Source: Turbatrix aceti (lineage: Eukaryota; Nematoda; Chromadorea; Rhabditida; Panagrolaimidae). From it: a DNA stretch of 64,000 nt. Made by a program: the position numbers and the translations under genes. Location: positions 6,696,001-6,760,000 of the forward strand of contig OZ017766.1 in the NCBI GenBank assembly GCA_963969345.1, given 5' to 3'. A model generated the notes under the pieces. That model made no database searches, had not been told where the DNA came from, and saw only the letters and a program-made list of their open reading frames with translations. Shown piece after piece: positions 35,899-47,569 of this stretch (positions within the stretch are counted from its first letter, which is position 1; each line of letters opens with the position of its first letter).

Positions 35899-37024
35899 AT
35901 GTCGTTGCTGCCTTCCACAATCAAAGCAATAAATGCTGCTCTTGCAAAAATAAATAGTGAGTGATTTTTCACGTTTCTAACGATCATTAATAAAAATGCT
36001 CACTTTTTCAGAACGAATGTCGAAGGTCGCAGTAGATTCCGATGCTTATGACACGCTCGCTGACCAAATGCATGAATTAGTACAACGTCGAAAACTGCTG
36101 TCAACGTACACCGAGGAAATGGCCGGACGCATCGAAGGCGTCAACGTCGAAATAGATGAGAAAATCGATACCTTGGAAGGTGAACGGAAGGAGCGCATTG
36201 CCAACATAATCCACGAATACGAAGAAAAGACCGCTCAGCTACCTGCGATCGCTGACGTCGAAGTGGTCGTGGAAGAGGAAGTTGAGCCAGAAGCACCCCT
36301 CCCGCCGGCTGAAATTCTTAGCAGCACTGTTCAAACTGTCAAAAAGTACGCCGAAAAGTATTTTGAAGAATATAAACATATTCCTGATCAAGACAATTTT
36401 TTTCACGCAGCTTCGAGTTCTTATTGGGAAAAATACGTTCAGACACCATCTGATGCTGATATTGATTCATGGAAAAATAATTTATTGTCCAGAGCAAAGT
36501 TGCCAACAACCACGCAGTATCCATTGGCGCTTACCGATGTCGACAGGATTATTCATTCTTTTAAGAAAGATAGGATTTTTGTAATTCTGGACACATCGCT
36601 TCGCGTCATTTTAACCAATCTTCCTGAGGTTACACCATCATGTTACAGCCGCTGTTTGTTAATTTACGATTCGGTATCCCAACGATTTTTTCCTGTTTCT
36701 GTTCGTTCTAAAAATAACGTAAGTTTTACACTTCTGCTTTTTTCCCTGTACTTGTTACTTCAGAACATGGTTTGCTACAAATGCTTTGGGTTTGAACCAC
36801 ACCCCTGTAAGTGCCAGCAACGACACTGTCCCATCTGCCTGCGCCAAGGCAAACCTTTTTTGTGTTTCAAGCCATTCCCGGAATCCAAACCAATAATTTG
36901 CTCCAAGTGCAACGCTTTTTGTCAGACGACCGACTGCTTCGAAGCCCATCGCCGAATCTGCCCTCTGCCGGTTCAGAAAATCCACGACGAAGTTCTCGAG
37001 TTAATCAAAAGTATCGATCAATAA
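35899..37024 (+). CDS. Gene X copy 1: coiled-coil protein with C-terminal Cys/His cluster, unknown function
   Basis: Exons 35899-35956, 36012-36718 and 36764-37024 give 341 residues. The intron between exons 2 and 3 is only 45 bases and in frame; in copies 2-4 its acceptor is TAG in the reading frame, which shows it must be spliced out. Residues about 20-110 are charged and probably coiled coil ('RRKLLSTYTEEMAGRIEG', 'EKIDTLEGERKERIANIIHE'), followed by a Glu/Pro-rich linker 'VVVEEEVEPEAPLPP'. The last 85 residues have 12 or so Cys in pairs (CYKC, CKC, CPIC, CSKC) plus His, suggesting two or three zinc-binding knuckles. AATAAA lies at 37178. I do not recognise the family. This is the only copy with an unbroken frame. 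Confidence 0.65.
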
Positions 37025-37142
37025 TCGGAAAAGTTTCCTTCGTGTACTTTGTTTTTGCGATTGCATCAAATTCATTGCAATTTTCACATATTCATATTTT
37101 TTTGTGTATTCTGCTATTTATTTATTTTTTTCCAACCAGAAA

Positions 37143-37400
37143 TCAAAGTTGGTTTTTTTGGGAATCTTCTGCTGACGAATAAAAAACATTTATTTTACTA
37201 ACTTCGGAGTCGGAAAGTTGTGAAGTCCTGAGGCATGTTTCTCTACTGCCCCCGGAGAGCTGCGTGGGCGTGGGAGGGGGATAGTTCGTGGTTAGAGCAG
37301 AGTTGAGCGACGGAAGTAAAATGTAAAAAACGGTAAAGAACACGGAAACGATAAATACCGTTGTTACCAGGGATGGGCGAACGTTCGTGTTCGTTCGCAA
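37143..37400 (-). CDS. Candidate 85-residue membrane-anchored or secreted peptide, conserved in all four units
   Basis: Reads MRTNTNVRPSLVTTVFIVSV with a hydrophobic stretch (about 13-36), then a polar Ser/Thr/Pro-rich tail. The same frame, with one Thr/Ser change, is at 41955-42212, 48818-49075 and 60546-60803. The surrounding noncoding DNA is just as well conserved, so conservation is no proof of coding, and the start lies inside the GTTCG repeat. Treat as doubtful. Confidence 0.25.
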   Translation of the reverse strand: MRTNTNVRPSLVTTVFIVSVFFTVFYILLPSLNSALTTNYPPPTPTQLSGGSRETCLRTSQLSDSEVSKINVFYSSAEDSQKNQL

Positions 37401-37800
37401 ACAAGCTCAAATTTTTGCGTTCGTGTTTGTTCGCAAACCGATTTGCTTTGTTCGAGTTCGTTCGCGAACAAAGATAAATTTTCCAAAAAGATAAAACGAA
37501 CAAAAATTTAGGTAAAATCAGTTTAATGGTGCCAAAATTGATGTTATTTTTACAAAAATGACAAATAGTGTCAATTGCCTTTGGCAATAAAAAGTGTAAG
37601 AAAACTGTCGCCAAAAACGTGAAAACGTATGAGTACCGAAGTTTACGTTTTTATGCCCAGTTTGGACAAAATTTTGTATAAAATATGCTAAAAATCTGTT
37701 CGTTGTTCGTTCGCGAACACTGACAAAAATGTTCGCGTTCCTTCGATTTCTCGAACAAAATTTAACAAAACTGTTCGTGTTCGTTCGAGAACAAAAAAAC
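37371..37800. mobile_element. GTTCG-rich dispersed element inside array unit 1 (also in units 2-4)
   Basis: Begins CAGGGATGGGCGAACGTTCG and matches 19255-19650 through most of its length; the right end differs, continuing into TTCGAGAACAAAAAAACGGCC. Further copies at about 42180-42610, 49046-49470 and 60773-61200 are part of the duplicated units rather than independent insertions. Confidence 0.6.
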
Positions 37801-38155
37801 GGCCGTCCCAGTTCCTGAAAAAACCACATCCCCCCAAAAAGACATTGAAAATGGTCTTCATTCGAGCATGGAAATAAACAAAGTACAACCCAATGCAGAA
37901 GACACTTGAAATTTTGCCTGATATGCAAAGTTCGATCAAGAAAAAATACAACAGAAATTCAGATCATAAAACAAGCAAGACAGGAAGGAAGTCAATTAGA
38001 AAACAAAAACAACAGTCATCAAAAATGAATAACCAAGTCAGTTATAATAAGTTATCGAAAAACAAAGAAAGAAAACACATTTCTGGAAATCAAAAAAACA
38101 AGAGCATTCAAAATTGTCGCCAAACAAATTGGCACACCCGAAAGTGGTTCAAAAT

Positions 38156-38535
38156 CTAGGCAGTGAAACGGATAACCTCCAGACGACTGCCCTTGAAGGA
38201 GAGCATGTTGTTGACCTTGTGGACGTCCAGCGTCTTGTTTTCCTTGCGAGGCAGATGGACGGAGAAGTAGTTCTTGAACGCCGTCAGAATGTACGATCCA
38301 CGCTTGACGAGTTCGCTGGCCTGGTAGACGGGTTCGGGGAGGCCGGTGGCGCCGTTCGTCAGCTGATGGGAATACGAGAGGGAGTGCAGGAACTTCTCAA
38401 GCGCCGGCACGGTAATTCCGCTGTCGTTGTGAACGACCGTAGCCTTTACAGGCTTGGCGGTGCCAATGAGGGCGCGTTGGGGGATGATGAAGAACTCGTT
38501 GTCCTTGCGAACGATGGACTTGTCAACGACCGTTC
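38156..38535 (-). pseudogene. Argonaute copy A: last exon only (end of PIWI domain)
   Basis: Encodes the C-terminal 125 residues of the Argonaute described at 49829-56930, with the same acceptor and stop. The intron upstream (38536-39110) and the last few bases of the previous exon (rc of CCGCTGAT, to about 39122) are present. Then the sequence changes to the end of FCHO intron 5. With no other Argonaute exon it cannot make an Argonaute on its own. Confidence 0.85.
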
Positions 38536-39143
38536 CTGAAGCGAAAATCCGGGATAACAAAAAAAATAATAATTTTAAAATTAATTTTAAAAAAATTAAC
38601 AATCAAGTTTTTTTGGATAAATTTAGATTTAAAAAATTGTTAACCAAAAAAATGTTTTTTGCGACATTTTTTTCGAACAAACTTTTTTTACATATTCCGC
38701 TTTTTTGATAGATATTTTTTTAATTTTTTCGGAAAAAATGAGTAAAAAATTTTTTTTAACAAACAATTTTTTTTTCTAAAAAAGTTTTTTTTAACAAACA
38801 ATTTTTTTTTATGTTTTTCCGAAATTTTTTTTACATTTAAAAAAAACTGAATAATGTTTTTTTCAAACAAAAAGTTTTACATACTTTTCGAACATTTACA
38901 TTTTTCAGATGAAATTAAAAAAAAATTCGAAAAAAATGTAAAATTATTTTTCGAACAATTTTTTTAACAAACAACTTTTTTTTTTGTAAAAAAATTGTTT
39001 TTTTTACATTTTCTAAAAAAAATTGTTTTTTTTTCATTTTCTAAAAAAATTGAGTTAAATTTTTTTTCGAATATTTTTTTTTTCACAAAAAAAATTCTAA
39101 TTAAAAAAAACATACCGCTGATAAAAAAAAATGCACGTTTCAG

Positions 39144-39272
39144 TCCAACGATTGCACCCTCTCCGGCGTCCATGCCGGAATCGACAGCACGGATTCCAGC
39201 TACACGCTCAGCATGAATCGAAGAAAAGTCGTCGCGGGAAAATACTTTTGTGAGCCAGAAATACGAAATTAA
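39144..39272 (+). pseudogene. FCHO last exon, isolated duplicate
   Basis: Identical in protein to FCHO exon 6 (SNDCTLSGVHAGIDSTDSSY.. to the stop), preceded by the intron end 'ATGCACGTTTCAG'. It lacks exons 1-5. It starts array unit 2 immediately after the Argonaute copy A remnant. Confidence 0.9.
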
Positions 39273-40712
39273 TCGTGGTCTATTATTTGTTTTATTTTTA
39301 TTATATACGTTTTCACGAGTTTATTTGTTGTTTACCGGACATTTACAAAACGCAAGGTGAATATAAAATTTATCTAACAGGTTACCGTAACAAATGGGGG
39401 GTCAAAAATCTCAGAAAACTGAAAATTGGTTGAAATTGGGCACGGATGCTTCAGAAAGTTCGATTTTAGGCCAAAATTTGGTATCAATGAAAAAAAACGA
39501 GCAAAAATCCCAAATTTGTCATCGTGAATCAAAAAAAGACATACGAATTTTTGCGTCGGGAAAACACGGTATTGTATTTTTCTTTTTACGATCGCGATCG
39601 CTTCAAGAACCAAACTTTATCGTAAACAGAGTTGTTGAATTCGACAATTTTCCGTGCTCGCTCTGCTCATGCTCTTTGAGTTCCTAAAATTTTCGCGCTC
39701 ACTCCGCTCGCGCTCTTTTATTCTCAGATCCTCTGCTCTTGCTCTGCTCACGCTCGTGAGTTGAGCAGGAGCGAGCAATGAGCGAACATGGCTCACATAC
39801 AAAAAATGTGAAATTCAGTCCCTCACGAAAAAAAAGACTGCATATTGCTGGGAGATACCCCCAACATCTTGTTTTTGGTCGAATTTACCAGTATTTTAGT
39901 ATTTGTAGCACTAAATTTATAGTGAGCAGTGCTCATTTAAAAAAATTCTCGCGCTCGCTCTGCTCGGCTCTTTGAGCAATTCAATTTTTCGTGCTCGCTC
40001 TGCTCATGCTCATTGAGCACTCCAATTTTTCGCGCTCGCTCCTCTCGCGCTCGTGAGCTGAGCAGGAGCGAGCAGTGAGCAGGAGCAATTTGGTGAGCAT
40101 CGAACAACTCTGCTTATAAACGGAATATCGAAATTCGAAGGAAAATCACAATGCGTATGCATACGCGTGTGTGCTACCTTTGATCACAATGTACAAATCA
40201 GAACTTTATTTTCTGAATCGTAAATGCCATATATTTTCCCGCGAGTTTACATAAATTATATTTCTGGTAAAATGTAGTAATTTACATTAAAAACGACGAC
40301 ATCAGTGTCTCTCAATGTTAAAAAAGCAATGTTAAAAAAATTTATAATTTATTTATCTTAAAAATATTCACGGTAAAATAAACACATCTAAAAAATTTCG
40401 GCAACGGCATTGATGTAAATTAATTTTACAACTGTTGTTCATTGGAAATTGCCAATTAATTATAGCTCTACACAATGCCTAAATTAAATAAATGCGTTTT
40501 TTTGCGATTTTTGCAAACAGTTGTCAAAATTATACTTTTTTAATTCAAAGTTAGAAGCAGAAACAGAGCGAGGCAGAATCAGAGGCGGTGCCACACTGCA
40601 ATGCCGGTAGCACCGCCCCTCTTTCGCCGTGTTAGCATAAATGGAAGCGTTTTCCGCTAGTTTTGTCAGTGATACCTGCTTTTCACCTCTGAGTCGTCGT
40701 CGTCCTCTTATC

Positions 40713-41836
40713 ATGTCGTTGCTGCCTTCCACAATCAAAGCAATAAATGCTGCCCTTGCAAAAATAAATAGTGAGTGATTTTTCACGTTTCTAACGATAT
40801 TAAAAAAATGCTCACTTTTTCAGAACGAATGTCGAAGGTCGCAGTAGATTCCGATGCTTATGACACGTTCGCTGACCAAATGCATGCATTGAGTACAACG
40901 TCGAAAACTACTGTCAACGTACACCGCGGAAATGGCCGGACGCATCGAAGGCGTCAACGTCGAAATAGATGAGAAAATCGATACCTTGGAAGGTGAACGG
41001 AAGGAGCGCATTGCCAACATAATCCACGAATACGAAGAAAAGACCGCTAAGCTACCTGCGATCGCTGACGTCGAAGTGGTCGTGGAAGAGGAAGCTGAGC
41101 CAGAAGCACCCCTCCCGCCGGCTGAAATTCTTAGCAGCACTGTTCAAACTGTCAAAAAGTACGCCGAAAAGTATTTTGAAGAATATAAAGATATTCCTGA
41201 TCAGCACAATTTCTTTCACGCAGCTGCGAGTTCTGATTGGGAAAAATACGTTCAGACACCATCTGATGCTAATATTGATTCATGGAAAAATGATTTATTG
41301 TCCAGAGCAAAGTTGCCAACAACCACGCAGTATCCATTGGCGCTTACCGATGTCGACCGGGTTATTCATTCTTTTATGAAATGATGCTTTTTGTAATTCT
41401 GGACACATCGCTTCGCGTCATTTTAACCAATCTTCCTGAGGTTATACCATCATGTTACAGCCGCTGTTTGTTAATTTACGATTCGGTATCCCAACGATTT
41501 TTTCCTGTTTCTATTCGTTCTAAAAATGACGTAAGTTTTACACTTCTGCTTTTTTCCCTGTACTTGTTACTTTAGAACTTGGTTTGCTACAAATGCTTTG
41601 GGTTTGAACCATTCCCCTGTAAGTGCCAGCAACGACACTGCCCCATCTGCCTGCGCCAAGGCGAACCTTCTTTGTGTTTCAAGCCATCTCCGGAATCCAA
41701 ACCATTCATTTGCTCCAAGTGCAACGCTTTTTGTCAGACGACTGACTGCTTCGACGCCCATCGCCGAATCTGCCCTCTGCCGGTTCAGAAAATGCACGAC
41801 GAAGTTCTCGAGTTAATCAAAAGTATCATTCAATAA
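40713..41836 (+). pseudogene. Gene X copy 2, frameshifted
   Basis: Same three-exon layout. A one-base insertion near 40886 (GCATTGAGTACAACG against GAATTAGTACAACG in copy 1) breaks the frame inside the coiled-coil part. A second length change at about 41379 (ATGAAATGATG) breaks it again before the Cys-rich exon. The last exon (from 41576) is open and has several amino-acid changes compared with copy 1. Confidence 0.75.
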
Positions 41837-42965
41837 TAGGAAAAATTTCCTTCGTGTACTTTGTTTTTGCGATTGCATCAAATTCATAGCAATTTTCACA
41901 TATTCATATTTTTTTGTGTATTCTGCTATTTATTTATTTTTTTCCAACCAGAAATCAAAGTTGGTTTTTTTGGGAATCTTCTGCTGACGAATAAAAAACA
42001 TTTATTTTACTAACTTCGGAGTCGGAAAGTTGTGAAGTCCTGAGGCATGTTTCTCTACTGCCCCCGGAGAGCTGCGTGGGCGAGGGAGGGGGATAGTTCG
42101 TGGTTAGAGCAGAGTTGAGCGACGGAAGTAAAATGTAAAAAACGGTAAAGAACACGGAAACGATAAATACCGTTGTTACCAGGGATGGGCGAACGTTCGT
42201 GTTCGTTCGCAAACAAGCTCAAATTTTTGCGTTCGTGTTTGTTCGCAAACAGATTTGCTTTGTTCGAGTTCGTTCGCGAACAAAGATAAATTTTCCAAAA
42301 AGATAAAACGAACAAAAATTTAGGTAAAATCAGTTTAATGGTGCCGAAATTGATGTTATTTTTCCAAAAATGGCAAATAGTGTCAATTGCCTTTGGCAAT
42401 AAAAAGTGTAAGAAAACTGTCGCCAAAAACGTGAAAACGCATAGTACCGAAGTTTACGTTTTTATGCCCAGTTTGGACAAAATTTTGTATAAAACATGCT
42501 AAAAATCTGTTCGTTGTTCGTTCGCGAACACTGACAAAAATGTTCGCGTTCGTTCGGTTTTTCGAACAAAGTTAACAAAACTGTTCGTGTTCGTTCGAGA
42601 ACAAAAAAACGGCCGTCCCAGTTCCTGAAAAAACAACATCCCCCCAAAAAGACATTGAAAATGGTCTTCATTCGAGCATGGAAATAAACAAAGTACAACC
42701 CAATGCAGAAGACACTTGAAATTTTGCCTGATATGCAAAGTTCGATCAAGAAAAAATACAACAGAAATTCAGATCATAAAACAAGCAAGACAGGAAGGAA
42801 GTCAATTAGAAAACAAAAACAACAGTCATCAAAAATGAATAACCAAGTCAGTTATAATAAGTTATCGAAAAACAAAGAAAGAAAACACTTTTCTGGAAAT
42901 CAAAAAAACAAGAGCATTCAAAATTGTCGCCAAACAAATTGGCACACCCGAAAGTGGTTCAAAAT

Positions 42966-45738
42966 CTAGGCAGTGAAACGGATAACCTCCAGACGACTGC
43001 CCTTGAAGGAGAGCATGTTGTTGACCTTGTGGACGTCCAGCGTCTTGTTTTCCTTGCGAGGCAGATGGACGGAGAAGTAGTTCTTGAACGCCGTCAGAAT
43101 GTACGATCCACGCTTGACGAGTTCGCTGGCCTGGTAGACGGGCTCGGGGAGGCCGGTGGCGCCGTTCGTCAGCTGATGGGAATACGAGAGGGAGTGCAGG
43201 AACTTCTCAAGCGCCGGCACGGTAATTCCGCTGTCGTTGTGAACGACCGTAGCCTTTACAGGCTTGGCGGTGCCAATGAGGGCGCGTTGGGGGATGATGA
43301 AGAACTCGTTGTCCTTGCGAACGATGGACTTGTCAACGACCGTTCCTGAAGCGAAAATCCGGGATAACAAAAAAAATAATAATCAAAAATAAATTAAAAA
43401 AAATTAACAATCAAGTTTTTTTGGATAAATTTAGATTTAAAAAATTGTTAACCAAAAAAATGTTTTTTGCGACATTTTTTTCGAACAAACTTTTTTTACA
43501 TATTTTTTGAACATTTCATCTTTTTTGATAAATATTTTTTTAATTTTTTCGGAAAAAAATTAGTAAAAAATTTTTTTTAACAAACAATTTTTTTTCTAAA
43601 AAAGCTTTTTCGAAATTTTTTTTACATTTAAAAAAAACTGAATAATGTTTTTTTCAAACAAAAAGTTTTACATACTTTTCGAACATTTACATTTTTCAGA
43701 TGAAATTAAAAAAAATTTCGAAAAAAATGTCAAATTATTTTTCGAATAATTTTTTTAACAAACAACTTTTTTTTTTTAAAAAAACTGTTTTTTTTTACAT
43801 TTTTAAAAAAAAGAGTTTTTTTTTTCGAATATTTTTTTTTCACAAAAAAAATTTCAAATTAAAAAAAACATACCGCTGATCGGGTTCTTGAACTGATCGC
43901 CAAAGATGCGAGAAGTGTGACGCTTGGTCACAACGACAGCGACAATCTTCGGCTTGTAGTTCTTGTCGACAAGCTGGCAGCCACGAAGGAGAGCGGGGAC
44001 TTCGTGATCGGCAAAATCCTTGTACGCATACGAGCTGATGCCATCGCGCAGGACAATGATCGTCTTCGGGCGAGCGTGAGCGGGGCGATTCTTTCCCAGC
44101 AGGAGAAGCATGTGCTTCATCTGTTCGGTCAGAATTTCGGCAGGGATCGTCTCGCTGAACGTCTCGCCGTCTTCTTCCTGGTAACGGTAGTTGCCGACAA
44201 AGAGATTCGGGTTGGCAGAGTAGTTGCCGACGAAACCAATGACAGCCGGCGTGTACGAACGAACGGGCTCATTCATGCCGGGGACCTTGAGGACTTCGTC
44301 GAGGCGTCCACGAGCGGCCTGGTAGGAGACGACAAAGGTTCCGGCTTCGAGGGCCAGGGGTTTGCTAAACAAAAAAAATTTTTTTAGAAAAAATTACAAA
44401 AAAACCGGGTTTTCTAATTTTGATTTTTTTTAACTCGTGCGGAACAAAAATCGCCAGCAAAATTAAAAAATTGCTAAATTTCGGGAAAAATCCAAATGCA
44501 AAGTTTTTTGGTGATTTTTAGGCATAAATTGATTTAAAAAAAAATCGAAAGCGAATGCAAATAACAAAAAAAAACTTGAAAAACTTGAGTTTTTTTGTTT
44601 TTGGATTTTTCTAAAAAGAAAAAACACGAAAAACTTTTTTTAGTGTTCTTTCAAAAATTTTTTTTTGATTTTAGGAAATTTCATGCGCTCGTTTTTCCGA
44701 TTTTGGAAAAAAAATTTTTGCGTTTTTTTTCGTTTTTGGATTTTTCTGAACCAAAAAAAAACACTAAAAAATACGAAAAAAAAATTTTTTTAGTGTTTTT
44801 TCAATATATTTTTTTCTATTTAAAAAAATTTCGTGCGCTCATTTCTCCAATTTTAGAAAGATTTTTTGTGGGCTTCTTTTTTTACGCTTTAGCGATTTTT
44901 TTGCTTTTTTTACGCTTTTGCCATTAAAAAAAACCAAAAAAACTTACGCTTCGCCTTCAAACTGGGGAACAAAGTTGAGTCCTCCGTTTTTGAGGTTCAT
45001 CTTGTTGAGAATGTTGTCCGCGGTATTGGCACTGCGGCCATCGGCGACCTTGCGGACCGTGAAGGCATCGAGTTGCTGAACGACAATCTTGTACTTCGGT
45101 TCGATGAGTTTGACCAATCCATGGCTGTTGGAGTGGGAGCGCTTATTTTCAATGTACAAAATGTACGAGATATTCTTGAGCGTTCCAATCTTGACAAAAG
45201 CTCCGGTAGCAAAGTTTCGGGGATCAATTTCCTGAACCATGGTGGGATTGGGCAGTGTGAAACCGCGGAGTTTGCCACGATCTGCGAGATTGCGGAGGAA
45301 CCCAGTGATTTGTTCGGGGGTCGTTTCACGGGTGTGAAGAAGGACCCAGGAGCCCATGCGGGCGGGTTGAGCAAAGTTTCCTCGGGGACTGAAGGTCGCG
45401 TTGTCCGCAGCACGGGAGACGTTGCGTCCGACGCTGACATTCGGGCGGTAGATATCAGCTGCGACATCGACCTTCGCAAAGTTGGTATTAACCGTGATGC
45501 CGAAAGCCTTGAGAATGGGATTCGATGGCGTCAGGTTGAGAGAACGCAGAATCTTGACAATTTCCTGGTGACGAACTTCGGGCTTGACGACATTGCGCGC
45601 ATGAAGGTCGGGAAGAGCGGTGTGGGAGTCGAGCATTTCGAGACGCTCGTTGCGAACTTTTTGATACGGACGAACCATGAGCACCTCCGGCGGGAAGAGG
45701 CCGGCATTGTTGGGATGAACGTTGATGAGTTTGGAATT
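42966..45738 (-). pseudogene. Argonaute copy B: three 3' exons, cut in the PAZ domain
   Basis: Exons 45738-44948 (truncated), 44364-43874 and 43345-42966. These encode the end of PAZ, the L2/MID region and the whole PIWI domain. The coding sequence stops matching at about 45738 in 'HPNNAGLF..', where it switches to the FCHO intron 4 sequence TTATAATAAAAGC. No start codon or N domain. Confidence 0.88.
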
Positions 45739-45817
45739 TTATAATAAAAGCATTTTTTGCCAAAATTTAATTTTGCGAGTTTTTTTTTCGTTTTTTCATC
45801 TGTCGCGCGTTTTTCAG

Positions 45818-46386
45818 GTGGTCAAATACGAAGTAGACCCCCTAGGCCTGCCTCCGCTAAAGCTCAACGCCTACTGGAAGACTAGCGATACGGAAACCGG
45901 CATCCGGGTGGACTATGCGCTGACAGGCACGGCTGGAGGCGATGCGACGACGAACAACGCCCAGCGACCCCTCATCAACGTGACTTTCACGACGCAGGTA
46001 AACGGAGCGGTCGAACTCATCAACGCCGATCCACTCGCTGTTTTTGATCCCGGAGCGAAGCAACTCACCTGGACGGTCACCGAACTCTCGCCACACGGCA
46101 GCGGCATCGGATCTCTCAAGGCGAGACTCAGAATCGAAGACGGCGGTCCTCCATCGACGCCGTCCAGCACGACTGTGCATTTTCAGGTTGGTTTTTGCTG
46201 GGGGATGATCATCTCGAGAGAGCGCTTTGGATTTTTTGAAAAAAATGCACGTTTCAGTCCAACGATTGCACCCTCTCCGGTGTCCATGCCGGAATCGACA
46301 GCACGGATTCCAGCTACACGCTCAGCATGAATCGAAGAAAAGTCGTCGCGGGAAAATACTTTTGTGAGCCAGAAATACGAAATTAA
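45818..46386 (+). pseudogene. FCHO exons 5-6, duplicate 2
   Basis: Exons 45818-46186 and 46258-46386 with intact splice sites and stop, coding the C-terminal half of the muHD. Protein is essentially unchanged from the parent. Upstream is only the tail of FCHO intron 4 and then Argonaute copy B, so no start is available. Confidence 0.9.
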
Positions 46387-47569
46387 TCGTGGTCTATTAT
46401 TTGTTTTATTTTTATTATATACATTTTCACGAGTTTATTTGTTGTTTACCGGACATTTACAAAACGCAAGGTGAATATAAAATTTATCTAACAGGTTACC
46501 GTAACAAATGGGGGGTCAAAAATCTCAGAAAACTGAAAATTGGTTGAAATTGGGCACGGATGCTTCAGAAAGTTCGATTTTAGGCCAAAATTTGGTATCA
46601 ATGAAAAAAAACGAACAAAAATCCCAAATTTGTCATCGTGAATCAAAAAAAGACATACGAATTTTTGCGTCGGGAAAACACGGTATTGTATTTTTCTTTT
46701 TACGATCGCGATCGCTTCAAGAACCAAACTTTATCGTAAACAGAGTTGTTGAATTCGACAATTTTCCGTGCTCGCTCTGCTCGGCTCTTTGAGCAATTCA
46801 ATTTTTCGTGCTCGCTCTGCTCACGCTCATTGAACACTCCAATTTTTCGCGCTCGGTCCGCTCGCGCTCTTTTATTCTCAGATCCTCTGCTCTTGCTCTG
46901 CTCACGCTCGTGAGTTGAGCAGGAGCGAGCAGTGAGCAGGAGCAATTTGGTGAGCATCGAACAACTCTGCTTATAAACGGAATATCGAAATTCGAAGGAA
47001 AATCACAATGCGTATGCATACGCGTGTGTGCTACCTTTGATCACAATGTACAAATCAGAACTTTATTTTCTGAATCGTAAATGCCATATATTTTCCCGCG
47101 AGTTTACATAAATTATATTTCTGGTAAAATGTAGTAATTTACATTAAAAACGACGACATCAGTGTCTCTCAATGTTAAAAAAGCAATGTTAAAAAAATTT
47201 ATAATTTATTTATCTTAAAAATATTTACGGTAAAATAAACACATCTAAAAAATTTCGGCAACGGCATTGATGTAAATTAATTTTACAACTGTTGTTATTT
47301 GGAAATTGTCAATTAATTATAGCTCTACACAATGCCTAAATTAAATAAATGCGTTTTTTTGCGATTTTTGCAAACAGTTGTCAAAATTATACTTTTTTAA
47401 TTCAAAGTTAGAAGCAGAAACAGAGCGAGGCAGAATCAGAGGCGGCGCCACACCGCAATGCCGGTAGCACCGCCCTTCTTTCGCCGTGATAGCATAAATG
47501 GAAGAGTTTTCCGCTATTTTTGTCAGTGATACCTGCTTTTCACCTCTGAGTCGTCGTCGTCCTCTTATC

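Larger units (their letters stand above)
34160..38540. repeat. Array unit 1: FCHO 3' end, gene X copy 1, Argonaute last exon
   Basis: First of four units with the same order: FCHO 3' exons (+), gene X (+), Argonaute (-). Unit starts, measured at the Argonaute stop codons, are 38156, 42966, 49829 and 61556, i.e. spacings of 4810, 6863 and 11727 bases. Much of the difference reflects how much Argonaute and FCHO each unit keeps, plus a 2.9 kb insertion in the third. Confidence 0.9.

Noticed and set aside
37893..38159. 88-codon Lys-rich plus-strand frame present in all units
   Set aside because: Lies in the presumed 3' UTR of the Argonaute copies. The low-complexity Lys/Asn/Ser/Gln composition matches A-rich noncoding DNA, and conservation equals that of the flanks.
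38114..38539. 141-codon plus-strand frame repeated in all four units
   Set aside because: Antisense of the Argonaute last exon; no independent evidence.
43917..44387. 156-codon plus-strand frame repeated at 53817 and 62496
   Set aside because: Antisense shadow of the Argonaute PIWI exon, conserved only because the exon is.
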